Positions 1 through 5,471 of a stretch of 12,582 nt of DNA are shown here, piece by piece. Location: assembly GCA_015490115.1 (NCBI GenBank), contig WFYM01000166.1:1-12582 (forward strand), written 5' to 3'. The notes below the pieces were generated by a model. That model made no database searches, had not been told where the DNA came from, and saw nothing but the letters and a program-made list of their open reading frames with translations. Position numbers and translations under genes: made by a program. Within the stretch, counting starts at the first letter, position 1. Every line of letters starts with the position of its first letter. Source of the DNA: Aquificaceae bacterium. GTDB taxonomy: Bacteria > Aquificota > Aquificia > Aquificales > Aquificaceae.

Positions 1-1294
1 CATTAAGATTTGATACGCCAACATAGTTCAAGCTGAACGCCTGCGGTGCGTAGATGTAAATTTTTCCAGTTTTAGCAACCTGAGCATATTGAGCAGTCGA
101 AACATTTTGAGCTGTTACACTGGTTGCACCTTCTAGTATTTGGGAAAGATCTACAGTAATATTGAGTGTGTAATCACCTGCAGTTCTTTCAACAACCACT
201 TCAACCCCTATAGTTTCTCCATTTGTAGTAACAAGTTTAAGCTTTCCATTGTCGTTGATCGCCGTTATTGGAGCTCCAGCGAGACCAGCTTCTCCGTTTA
301 TGTTGTTTACAAGTTGGTCAAGGGTAACGCTAGACACAGTTATATTGTTATTGGTATCTACAGTTATAGTACTTAAATCTACAGAAAAGCTCTTGCTCCC
401 ATCACCTATGTAGAAATTCAATTTAACAGTAAAAGTGCTATTAGCAGTACCTGCTGTATTTATACTAGCAGTCACCACACTGGTTGCACTGTAAGTAGCA
501 GCAAGGCTTTCGTTGCTTGCGGTTGCAGTTATTCCGAGTGTTTGGAGAGTAGCGTTAGTATTTATTTTGTCCGCTAACTTAGCAGCATCAACAAGTTCAT
601 CTGTGATGCCGTTACCTTCATAAACTCTGACAGTACCTATTTCAACGTATTCATTAGTAGATGCAAGAACGAAGTTCCCGTTGTTCACAGTATTAAGCCG
701 CGTCAGGAAGTCTGATAGAGTTCCTCCTGTTCCACTGAAAGAAACCACTTGACTTGTCGCTCCTTGACCTGTAGCTATGTACGCACCGAGATCTGTGGCT
801 TTTAAACTCTCAATAGAGATATTCACCTTTTGATCGACCCTTGGTCCGTAATGGATATACTTCCCTTGGAACGTTCCATCGAGAAGCCTTATCCCGTTAT
901 ACTCCGTATCCGTTCCTATCTTCTGGATAGCGTCGACGAGGTTCATGATCTCCCTCTGCAGAGCGGCTCTCGCGTTGGGGTCGTTGATGTCGTTCGCAGC
1001 GTTTTGGGCTTTGACGTAGATCTCCTTTAGCCTTCCGAATATCTGTCCCGCCGCGTTTTCGGCTATCTGGAGTGCGGAGATACCGGTCTGGATGTTCCTG
1101 TTACCTTGCTCGAGGGCGGCGGAGACAAGGGCAAGTTGGTCAGCTATGAACAGCCCGGCGGAGTCGTCCGCTGCGTTCAGGATCCTGAGACCCGTCGAGA
1201 GTCTCAGGAGCGACTTAGTCATGAGCCTGTTGTTGGTCTCCAAGGCGGTCTGTGTGACCGCCGCTGAGTAGTTGAAGTTGATCCTCAGAGCCAT
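1..1294 (-). CDS. fliC: Flagellin, 3' end missing (runs off the window)
   Basis: Flagellin is the structural subunit of the flagellar filament, exported by the flagellar type III apparatus. The frame is open for 431 codons from the ATG at 1294 to the window edge. Residues 1-140 are the conserved N-terminal D0/D1 helices: it begins MALRINFNYSA, carries the hallmark stretch LSTGLRILNAADDSAGL at about 32-48, then GNRNIQTGISALQIAENAAG at about 64-83 and YNGIRLLDG near 132-140. From about residue 150 it passes into a Thr/Ser/Asn/Val-rich variable domain, typical of surface-exposed D2/D3 regions; the DNA there (1-800) is visibly more AT-rich than the conserved 5' part. The C-terminal D0 helix is not in the window. 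A strong Shine-Dalgarno, AAAGGAGGTG, lies a few bases before the ATG and a sigma-28 promoter lies just upstream. The symbol could equally be flaA or hag. Family identity is certain. Confidence 0.96.
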   Translation of the reverse strand, partial: MALRINFNYSAAVTQTALETNNRLMTKSLLRLSTGLRILNAADDSAGLFIADQLALVSAALEQGNRNIQTGISALQIAENAAGQIFGRLKEIYVKAQNAANDINDPNARAALQREIMNLVDAIQKIGTDTEYNGIRLLDGTFQGKYIHYGPRVDQKVNISIESLKATDLGAYIATGQGATSQVVSFSGTGGTLSDFLTRLNTVNNGNFVLASTNEYVEIGTVRVYEGNGITDELVDAAKLADKINTNATLQTLGITATASNESLAATYSATSVVTASINTAGTANSTFTVKLNFYIGDGSKSFSVDLSTITVDTNNNITVSSVTLDQLVNNINGEAGLAGAPITAINDNGKLKLVTTNGETIGVEVVVERTAGDYTLNITVDLSQILEGATSVTAQNVSTAQYAQVAKTGKIYIYAPQAFSLNYVGVSNLN

Positions 1295-1330
1295 GGCTGA
1301 CACCTCCTTTAGAAGTTTTGTCGTTTATCT

Positions 1331-1357
1331 ATATCGGTGGCTGGGAGGGGTTTTTTA
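1331..1357 (-). promoter_or_regulatory. Sigma-28 (FliA) type promoter of the flagellin gene
   Basis: On the minus strand, TAAA (1357-1354) is followed after exactly 15 nt by ACCGATAT (1338-1331). The flagellar sigma-28 consensus is TAAA-N15-GCCGATAA, so the -35 core and CCGATA of the -10 match with the correct spacing. Transcription would begin near 1323, giving a leader of about 30 nt that contains the flagellin Shine-Dalgarno (1310-1301). Known: late flagellar genes are commonly FliA-dependent. Inference: this flagellin is too. Confidence 0.75.
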
Positions 1358-1365
1358 GGGGGAAG

Positions 1366-1374
1366 TGTTATACT
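1366..1374 (+). promoter_or_regulatory. Extended -10 promoter for the MNT-HEPN(-gcvPB) cluster
   Basis: The sequence TGTTATACT reads as an extended -10 element (TGn followed by TATACT, 1369-1374). No good -35 box is seen about 17 nt upstream, which the TGn extension could compensate. The hexamer ends 6 nt before the GTG at 1381, so the predicted transcription start coincides with that codon. The element faces away from the flagellin promoter in the same 86-nt gap. Confidence 0.45.
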
Positions 1375-1380
1375 GTTTCT

Positions 1381-1821
1381 GTGAGCTTCAATGAAGAGTT
1401 GAGAGAGCTTCTTGAGGAGATAAAGGAAAAGGCAGTGGAGCATTACGGGGAGCGTCTCGTCTCCCTCGTTGTTTTCGGGTCCGTAGCCGGAGGCAGGGCT
1501 ACTCCGGAGTCGGATGTGGATCTCTTGATAGTTCTAAAGGAAAAACCGAAGAGTTCTTACAGAACATATATGGATTTCTACGATAACGTTGAAAGTAAGC
1601 TAAAGAGTCTTGAAAGTTTGAAAATCCGAATTTCGCCGATATTCTTAAAAGAAACCTCTTTAAAAGAGAACTTACCTTGGTTGTGGGATACTGAATTTAT
1701 CATTCTTTACGATAAAGATGGGTTCTTTCAAGAGTTTTTAAAGAAACTTGAAAAGTTTAAGACGAGAATAAAGTTAGTTAAAAAACCTATGTTACACTTT
1801 CTGTTGAGAGATGGTGAATGA
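1381..1821 (+). CDS. MNT-type nucleotidyltransferase (minimal pol-beta fold), partner of the adjacent HEPN protein
   Basis: Members of this family are small nucleotidyltransferases that usually occur beside a HEPN gene; in characterised MNT-HEPN toxin-antitoxin pairs the MNT protein neutralises the HEPN toxin by adding AMP. With the GTG at 1381 the protein has 146 residues. The pol-beta signature G33-S34-x10-D45-V-D47 is intact, inside VVFGSVAGGRATPESDVDLL. The usual third carboxylate of the active site is not evident in the later strand (around KIRISPIF). The frame is open back to a TTG at 1318, but that start would place coding sequence across the flagellin promoter and the -10 element, and residues before the GTG look non-conserved. 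No Shine-Dalgarno precedes the GTG, so a leaderless start is proposed. The 3' end overlaps the HEPN gene by 11 nt. DNA from about 1550 onward is AT-richer than its neighbours. The true partner or target is not shown by sequence. Confidence 0.85.
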   Translation: MSFNEELRELLEEIKEKAVEHYGERLVSLVVFGSVAGGRATPESDVDLLIVLKEKPKSSYRTYMDFYDNVESKLKSLESLKIRISPIFLKETSLKENLPWLWDTEFIILYDKDGFFQEFLKKLEKFKTRIKLVKKPMLHFLLRDGE

Positions 1822-2224
1822 AGAACTTGCAAACAGCTATCTAAGGAGAGCAAAGATACGTTTTGAGGTCCTTCAAGAGTTTCTAAAAAGAGATGATTTT
1901 GCTGACACAATAGGAGAAGCTCAAGAGATAGTTGAGCTTGTTCAGAAAGCTATCCTGATAAAGATAGGTGTTCAGCCGCCCAAGTGGCACGACGTGGGTA
2001 GTATTATAGACCAGCATATTGATAAGTTCCCGCCCGAGGTTAGGGATAAGCTCAGGACTTTAAACAAGGAAGCGAAGTGGCTGAGGAGCCAGAGAGAAAT
2101 AGCTTTTTACGGCGATATGGACCTCATACCTGAGGAGATATACACAAGAGAAGACGCCTTGAAGGCTGTGGGTATAGCCGAAGGCTACCTGTCGGTGGTT
2201 CGGTCCTTAAGCAGATTAAAATGA
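1811..2224 (+). CDS. HEPN-domain protein, putative toxin-like partner of the MNT protein
   Basis: HEPN domains are all-helical modules; many are RNases with an Rx4-6H active site and serve as toxins next to MNT genes. This 137-residue protein has the usual layout: an N-terminal helix with YLRRAKIRFEVLQEFLK (10-26), a helix with EAQEIVELVQKAIL (36-49), the KWHDVGSIIDQHID stretch (58-71), and a C-terminal helix with WLRSQREIAFYGD (90-102). In the expected catalytic position it reads R95-EIAF-Y100, so the histidine of RX4HXY proteins is absent; nuclease activity is therefore doubtful, or a different subfamily chemistry applies. The start ATG at 1811 lies inside the MNT gene, implying translational coupling; GTG at 1814 is an alternative. 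Its stop is 7 nt before gcvPB. The 5' half is AT-rich, compatible with acquisition by transfer. The domain call is firm; biological role is inferred. Confidence 0.82.
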   Translation: MVNEELANSYLRRAKIRFEVLQEFLKRDDFADTIGEAQEIVELVQKAILIKIGVQPPKWHDVGSIIDQHIDKFPPEVRDKLRTLNKEAKWLRSQREIAFYGDMDLIPEEIYTREDALKAVGIAEGYLSVVRSLSRLK

Positions 2225-2231
2225 TCCTCCC

Positions 2232-3668
2232 ATGGAACTTATCTTCGAGCTTTCAAAAAGAGGAAGGAGGAGCTACAGGCTCCCGAAACTTGACGTTCCC
2301 GAGGTAAAGCCTTCGGAGTTTGTCCCCGAAGGTTACCTGAGGGAAGAACTCGACCTTCCCGAAGTTTCCGAGCTTGACGTTGTGAGGCACTTTACGAAGC
2401 TCTCCCAGAGGAACTACGCTGTGGACACCACTATGGTCCCCCTCGGCTCCTGCACCATGAAGTATAACCCGAGGATAAACGAGGAGCTGGCGGAGATCGA
2501 CTCTTTGAGGGACGTTCACCCTTTGACACCCGAGGACTTCGTTCAGGGGAGTCTCAGGATAGCTTACGAGCTTAAGGAACTCCTAAAAAAACTCGGCGGT
2601 TTTGCGGACGTTTCCCTCCAGCCAGCCGCCGGCGCTCAGGGGGAGCTTCTTGGACTTCTCCTCATACTCGCCTACCACAGGGACAGGGGGAACAAGAAGA
2701 GGAAGGTCCTGATACCCGACTCAGCCCACGGGACGAACCCAGCTTCAGCTTCTATATGCGGTTTTGAGGTCGTGACCGTAAAGAGCGACGAAAGGGGTGA
2801 GATAGACTGGGAGGACTTTTTAAGGAAGCTCGACGACGAGACGGCAGCTCTCATGATAACCAACCCGAACACCCTCGGCATATTCGAGGGGAAGGTCAAA
2901 GAGATGGCGGAGGAACTCCACAAAAGGGACGCTTTACTCTACATGGACGGGGCTAACTTCAACGCCCTTGTGGGGGTAGCTAAACCCGGAGACTGGGGTG
3001 TGGACGTGATGCACTTTAACCTCCACAAGACCTTCTCAACACCCCACGGCGGAGGGGGTCCGGGTAGCGGTCCCGTCGGTGTTTCGGAGAGGCTAAAGCC
3101 CTACTTACCCGTTCCTCAGGTTGAGTTCGACGGGGAAAAATACTACCTCGACTGGGACAGACCAAAGTCCGTCGGGAGACTCCTTTCCTTCTGGGGACAC
3201 TACGGCGTTTGGCTGAAAGCCCTCGCCTACATCCTGTCTTGGGGCAAAGAGATAGACAAAGTAGCCAAGTTCTCCGTCCTGAACGCAAGGTATCTGAGGG
3301 AACTCCTAAGGGGTGTCCTCCACGACCCTTTCCCTGACTCACCCTGCATGCACGAGTTCGTCCTCTCAGCGGTTAACCTAAGGAAATACGGTGTGACGGC
3401 CATGGACCTTGTGAAGAGGCTTTTAGACTTTGGCTTCTACGCACCTACCGTTTACTTTCCTCTCACCGTGAGGGAAGCCTTGATGATAGAGCCGACGGAG
3501 ACGGAGACGCCAACAACTTTAGAGAGGTTCGCCCTCGCGGTTAGGAGGATAGTGAAGGAGGCAAAGGAAAAGCCGGATCTTGTCAGGGAAGCGCCTCACA
3601 GGACTCCTGTCGGGAGGATAAAGGAGGCGGAGGCGAACAGAAAGCCCGTCCTTAAGTTCAGACCATAG
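2232..3668 (+). CDS. gcvPB: Glycine dehydrogenase (decarboxylating) subunit 2, P-protein beta half
   Basis: This PLP enzyme is half of the P-protein of the cytoplasmic glycine cleavage system: it decarboxylates glycine and passes the aminomethyl group to lipoyl-H-protein. In many thermophiles the P-protein is split into two genes and this 478-residue product is the C-terminal-type half; the subunit 1 gene is not in the window. Diagnostic sequence includes VPLGSCTMKYNPR (69-81), QPAAGAQGELLGLL (130-143), DSAHGTNPASA (163-173) and the PLP-lysine segment HFNLHKTFSTPHGGGGPGSG, with the Schiff-base lysine at about K266. The length is as expected. The ATG at 2232 follows the HEPN stop by 7 nt and has no evident Shine-Dalgarno, so it may be translated by coupling from the HEPN gene. 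Its last 11 nt overlap the end of tpx on the other strand. In chemolithoautotrophs the system may run in either direction; the sequence does not decide. Confidence 0.96.
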   Translation: MELIFELSKRGRRSYRLPKLDVPEVKPSEFVPEGYLREELDLPEVSELDVVRHFTKLSQRNYAVDTTMVPLGSCTMKYNPRINEELAEIDSLRDVHPLTPEDFVQGSLRIAYELKELLKKLGGFADVSLQPAAGAQGELLGLLLILAYHRDRGNKKRKVLIPDSAHGTNPASASICGFEVVTVKSDERGEIDWEDFLRKLDDETAALMITNPNTLGIFEGKVKEMAEELHKRDALLYMDGANFNALVGVAKPGDWGVDVMHFNLHKTFSTPHGGGGPGSGPVGVSERLKPYLPVPQVEFDGEKYYLDWDRPKSVGRLLSFWGHYGVWLKALAYILSWGKEIDKVAKFSVLNARYLRELLRGVLHDPFPDSPCMHEFVLSAVNLRKYGVTAMDLVKRLLDFGFYAPTVYFPLTVREALMIEPTETETPTTLERFALAVRRIVKEAKEKPDLVREAPHRTPVGRIKEAEANRKPVLKFRP

Positions 3669-4170
3669 ACTTTAGCTTCTCTATGACCTCGTCGTAGTTC
3701 GGCTCCTGAGCTATCTCCGGAACGAGCTGTTTGTAAGCTACTTTCCCTTCAGGGTCGACTATGAATATAGCCCTCGCCAGAAGTCCCTTCACAGCACCGT
3801 CCCCTATCAGGACACCGTATTTTTCCATGTCCCTGTATCTGTAGTCGGAGGCTACGGTTACGTTCTGGATGTTGAAGCTTTCGCAGAACCTCTTCTCCGC
3901 GAAGGGAAGGTCCATGGAAACTACTGTGACGTCCACCTTGTCGCCGAACTGGGCGAGGAGTTCGTTGAACTTCTTAGTTTCGGTCTCGCAAACGGGCGTG
4001 TCGAGGGAAGGGACGGTTATTATGAGCTGGACCTTTCCCTTTGCACCTCCTATCCTCTTCTCCTCGAGGTCCTTGGTGACTACCACAGCTTCAGGAGCCG
4101 GATCTCCGACGTTCGGTATAGTGCCGACGAGGGTGACCGGGTTCCCTTTGAGAGTCACGGTCTCAGCCAT
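3658..4170 (-). CDS. tpx: Thiol peroxidase (atypical 2-Cys peroxiredoxin, Tpx)
   Basis: Tpx reduces hydrogen peroxide and organic hydroperoxides at the expense of thioredoxin. The 170-residue product has the family's thioredoxin-fold layout: N-terminal VTLKGNPVTLVGT (5-17), the peroxidatic motif SLDTPVCETETKKFNE with the attacking cysteine at C61, and the resolving cysteine C96 in KRFCESFNIQNV, matching the C61/C95 arrangement of the E. coli enzyme. SDYRYRDMEKYGVLI and ARAIFIVDPEGKV follow as expected. The start was placed at the ATG at 4170 because GGAGGTGG lies just upstream; the frame is open to 4200 but the ten extra residues would cover this ribosome binding site and are not family-like. 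It is convergent with gcvPB (11-nt tail overlap, no terminator visible) and divergent from the tRNA-binding protein gene. It appears to be transcribed alone, as an oxidative-stress defence gene. Confidence 0.96.
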   Translation of the reverse strand: MAETVTLKGNPVTLVGTIPNVGDPAPEAVVVTKDLEEKRIGGAKGKVQLIITVPSLDTPVCETETKKFNELLAQFGDKVDVTVVSMDLPFAEKRFCESFNIQNVTVASDYRYRDMEKYGVLIGDGAVKGLLARAIFIVDPEGKVAYKQLVPEIAQEPNYDEVIEKLKSMV

Positions 4171-4244
4171 GGCACCACCTCCTTCCCTTCTGGTCTCCAC
4201 CCATTTTATCAGGGAGATGGATTTTTTTTATGTCCACGGTCATA

Positions 4245-4250
4245 TATAAT
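4245..4250 (+). promoter_or_regulatory. Consensus -10 box (TATAAT) for the Trbp111-like/ankyrin unit
   Basis: A perfect TATAAT lies in the 86-nt gap between tpx and the divergent gene and ends 6 nt before the ATG at 4257, so transcription is predicted to begin at the start codon itself. There is no Shine-Dalgarno in the 6 nt between. The -35 region consists of a T-run (4222-4229) and does not resemble TTGACA well. Confidence 0.5.
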
Positions 4251-4256
4251 TAGGCT

Positions 4257-4583
4257 ATGGAGCTGATAGACATAGAAGACTTCCTGAAGGTGGAACTCAG
4301 GGTGGCGAGGGTTGTCTCCGCTGAGAGGATCGAAGGTTCTGAAAAGCTCTTAAAGCTCAGGGTCTCCCTCGGGAACGAGGAGAGGACCTTGGTAGCGGGC
4401 ATAGCTAAGCACTACTCCCCCGAAGAGCTTGAGGGGAAGAAGGTCCTCGTCGTCACCAACCTAAAGCCCAAAAAGATATTCGGGATAGAGTCTCAGGGTA
4501 TGGTCCTCGCCGTTCAGGACGGGGATCTCCTCTCGCTGGTAGTTCCTGAGAGGGACGTCTCGGAAGGCTCAAGGGCTACCTGA
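4257..4583 (+). CDS. Free-standing tRNA-binding OB-fold protein (Trbp111 / MetRS beta-subunit type)
   Basis: The 108-residue product is a single EMAPII/Trbp111-like OB-fold domain. Such proteins bind the outside corner of tRNA and act either as a structure-specific tRNA-binding dimer (Trbp111) or as the separate beta subunit of methionyl-tRNA synthetase; Aquifex is known for both free-standing Trbp111 and a split MetRS. The hallmarks are DFLKVELRVARVVSAERIEGSEKL at the N-terminus (8-31, given in part by its conserved V-x-LRVA and SEKL elements), and NLKPKKIFGIESQGMVLA (68-85) with the SQGM signature at 79-82. Length equals that of Trbp111. CsaA chaperones share the fold but lack a reason to be preferred here. 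The ATG follows a TATAAT by 6 nt without a Shine-Dalgarno, suggesting a leaderless message. Its stop overlaps the ankyrin gene start (TGATG), so the two are translationally coupled. Confidence 0.88.
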   Translation: MELIDIEDFLKVELRVARVVSAERIEGSEKLLKLRVSLGNEERTLVAGIAKHYSPEELEGKKVLVVTNLKPKKIFGIESQGMVLAVQDGDLLSLVVPERDVSEGSRAT

Positions 4584-5200
4584 TGCTACCGCTCGTCTTT
4601 ATTCTTATCGCTACCCTCTCCTTCGGTTCTGAGGAGCTTTTCCGACTCGCGAGGGAGGGGAAGGTTGAGGAGCTGAAGAGACTCCTCAGTCCTCAAGATG
4701 TAAAGGTTAGGGACTTTGAGGGGACCACGCTCCTTCACGTCGCCTCCGAATTCGGAAGGGTCGAAGTTGTCAGGCTTTTGCTCTCCTTGGGTGCTGATCC
4801 GAACTGGAAGGACAGATACGGAAACACACCCCTTCACTTTGCAGCCAACAACGGTCACCTTGAGGCGGTGAAGATACTCGTCAAAAGAGGTGCCGACGTC
4901 AACGCCAAGAACCTGAACCTCTGGACACCCCTCCACCTCGCTTCGAGGAACGGCTACCCTGAGGTGGTGAGGTTTTTAATATCGAAAGGGGCTGACGTGA
5001 ACGCGAAGAACGGTGTCGGTCTCACACCCCTTCACGTCTCAGCTGCTAACGGACAGGTGGACGTCATAAGGATACTTCTCGAAGCCGGGGCGGACCCGAA
5101 ATTAAGAGACCTCTCAGGTCTTACACCCCTCGATATGGCTATCCACTATAACCAGAGGGAGGCTGCTGAGGTTCTATCCTCTCACGGATCTTCCCGATGA
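4583..5200 (+). CDS. Ankyrin-repeat protein with probable export signal
   Basis: Ankyrin repeats are protein-protein interaction scaffolds; no enzymatic function is implied. The 205-residue product starts with a hydrophobic stretch, MLPLVFILIATLSFGSEE, which looks like a short signal peptide or membrane anchor, though it lacks the usual basic residues before the hydrophobic core. After it come an N-cap (about 16-45), four full repeats (about 46-78, 79-111, 112-145, 146-178) with repeated TPLHxAaxxGhxevvxxLlxxGADvNaK features, and a C-cap to 205. The predicted location is periplasm or outer face of the inner membrane. The start codon overlaps the stop of the tRNA-binding protein gene by one base, so the two are co-expressed although their roles seem unrelated. 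The last 62 nt are shared, on the opposite strand, with the 107-aa hypothetical gene. The binding partner cannot be told from the sequence. Confidence 0.9.
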   Translation: MLPLVFILIATLSFGSEELFRLAREGKVEELKRLLSPQDVKVRDFEGTTLLHVASEFGRVEVVRLLLSLGADPNWKDRYGNTPLHFAANNGHLEAVKILVKRGADVNAKNLNLWTPLHLASRNGYPEVVRFLISKGADVNAKNGVGLTPLHVSAANGQVDVIRILLEAGADPKLRDLSGLTPLDMAIHYNQREAAEVLSSHGSSR

Positions 5201-5462
5201 TCTCGTCGTAAATACTCTTTATCTCCTCAGCCATCTCAACAAGATTCTTTACACCCAACGACCTCGCCCTGCTGACGAGGGGCATCACCTGCTTTTCGAG
5301 TAGAGTTTCGTATTCTATAAGGTCGTGCCTTAGCTCCTCCTCTTCAAGCTCGTCTATTATGCTCATGTATTCTTCTCTCCTTAACTTGGCTGAAAGGAGC
5401 ATATTCCTAAGCTCAGCACCTATGTCACCTCTGTCGGTTCCAGCCTTCCTTATGTCGCCCAC
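5139..5462 (-). CDS. Small charged helical protein of unknown function, last gene of the ribosomal/ribBA operon
   Basis: I do not recognise this 107-residue protein. It is rich in Glu, Arg, Leu and Ile and appears almost wholly helical, with an acidic stretch IDELEEEELRHDLIEYE in the middle suggesting a coiled coil or helical bundle; the C-terminus (IEPQQPPSGYSG) is Pro/Gly/Ser-rich and probably disordered. There is no signal peptide, membrane segment or cysteine. The start is a GTG at 5462 with AGGTGG a few bases upstream, a binding site that abuts the ribBA stop; the gap to ribBA is 9 nt, so the two are co-transcribed. Its disordered tail is encoded by the 62 nt that overlap the ankyrin gene antisense, which fits a stop codon lost and regained downstream. 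Coding status is supported by operon position and ribosome binding site, not homology. Confidence 0.7.
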   Translation of the reverse strand: MGDIRKAGTDRGDIGAELRNMLLSAKLRREEYMSIIDELEEEELRHDLIEYETLLEKQVMPLVSRARSLGVKNLVEMAEEIKSIYDEIIGKIRERIEPQQPPSGYSG

Positions 5463-5471
5463 AGCTCCACC

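Noticed and set aside
140..1030. Plus-strand open frames opposite the flagellin gene
   Set aside because: Short, without ribosome binding sites, and lying over an unambiguous flagellin reading frame.
1318..1380. N-terminal extension of the MNT protein from a TTG at 1318
   Set aside because: It would be coded across the flagellin sigma-28 promoter and the plus-strand -10 element, has no ribosome binding site, and its residues (Gly/Trp/Phe/Cys-rich) do not look like the family.
4171..4200. Ten-residue longer form of Tpx
   Set aside because: The extra residues are encoded by the ribosome binding site region (GGAGGTGG) of the ATG at 4170, and the shorter form fits the family start and cysteine numbering.
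4201..4229. Possible terminator: CCAT/ATGG inverted repeat followed by a run of T
   Set aside because: The stem is only 4 bp and it would terminate nothing on the plus strand, since no plus-strand gene ends just upstream; the T-run more likely belongs to the promoter region.
4203..4236. Possible tpx promoter on the minus strand (TGGACA at 4236-4231, GATAAAAT at 4210-4203)
   Set aside because: The spacing between the boxes is 20-22 nt, too long for a standard promoter, so no site is called, although a tpx promoter must lie in this gap.
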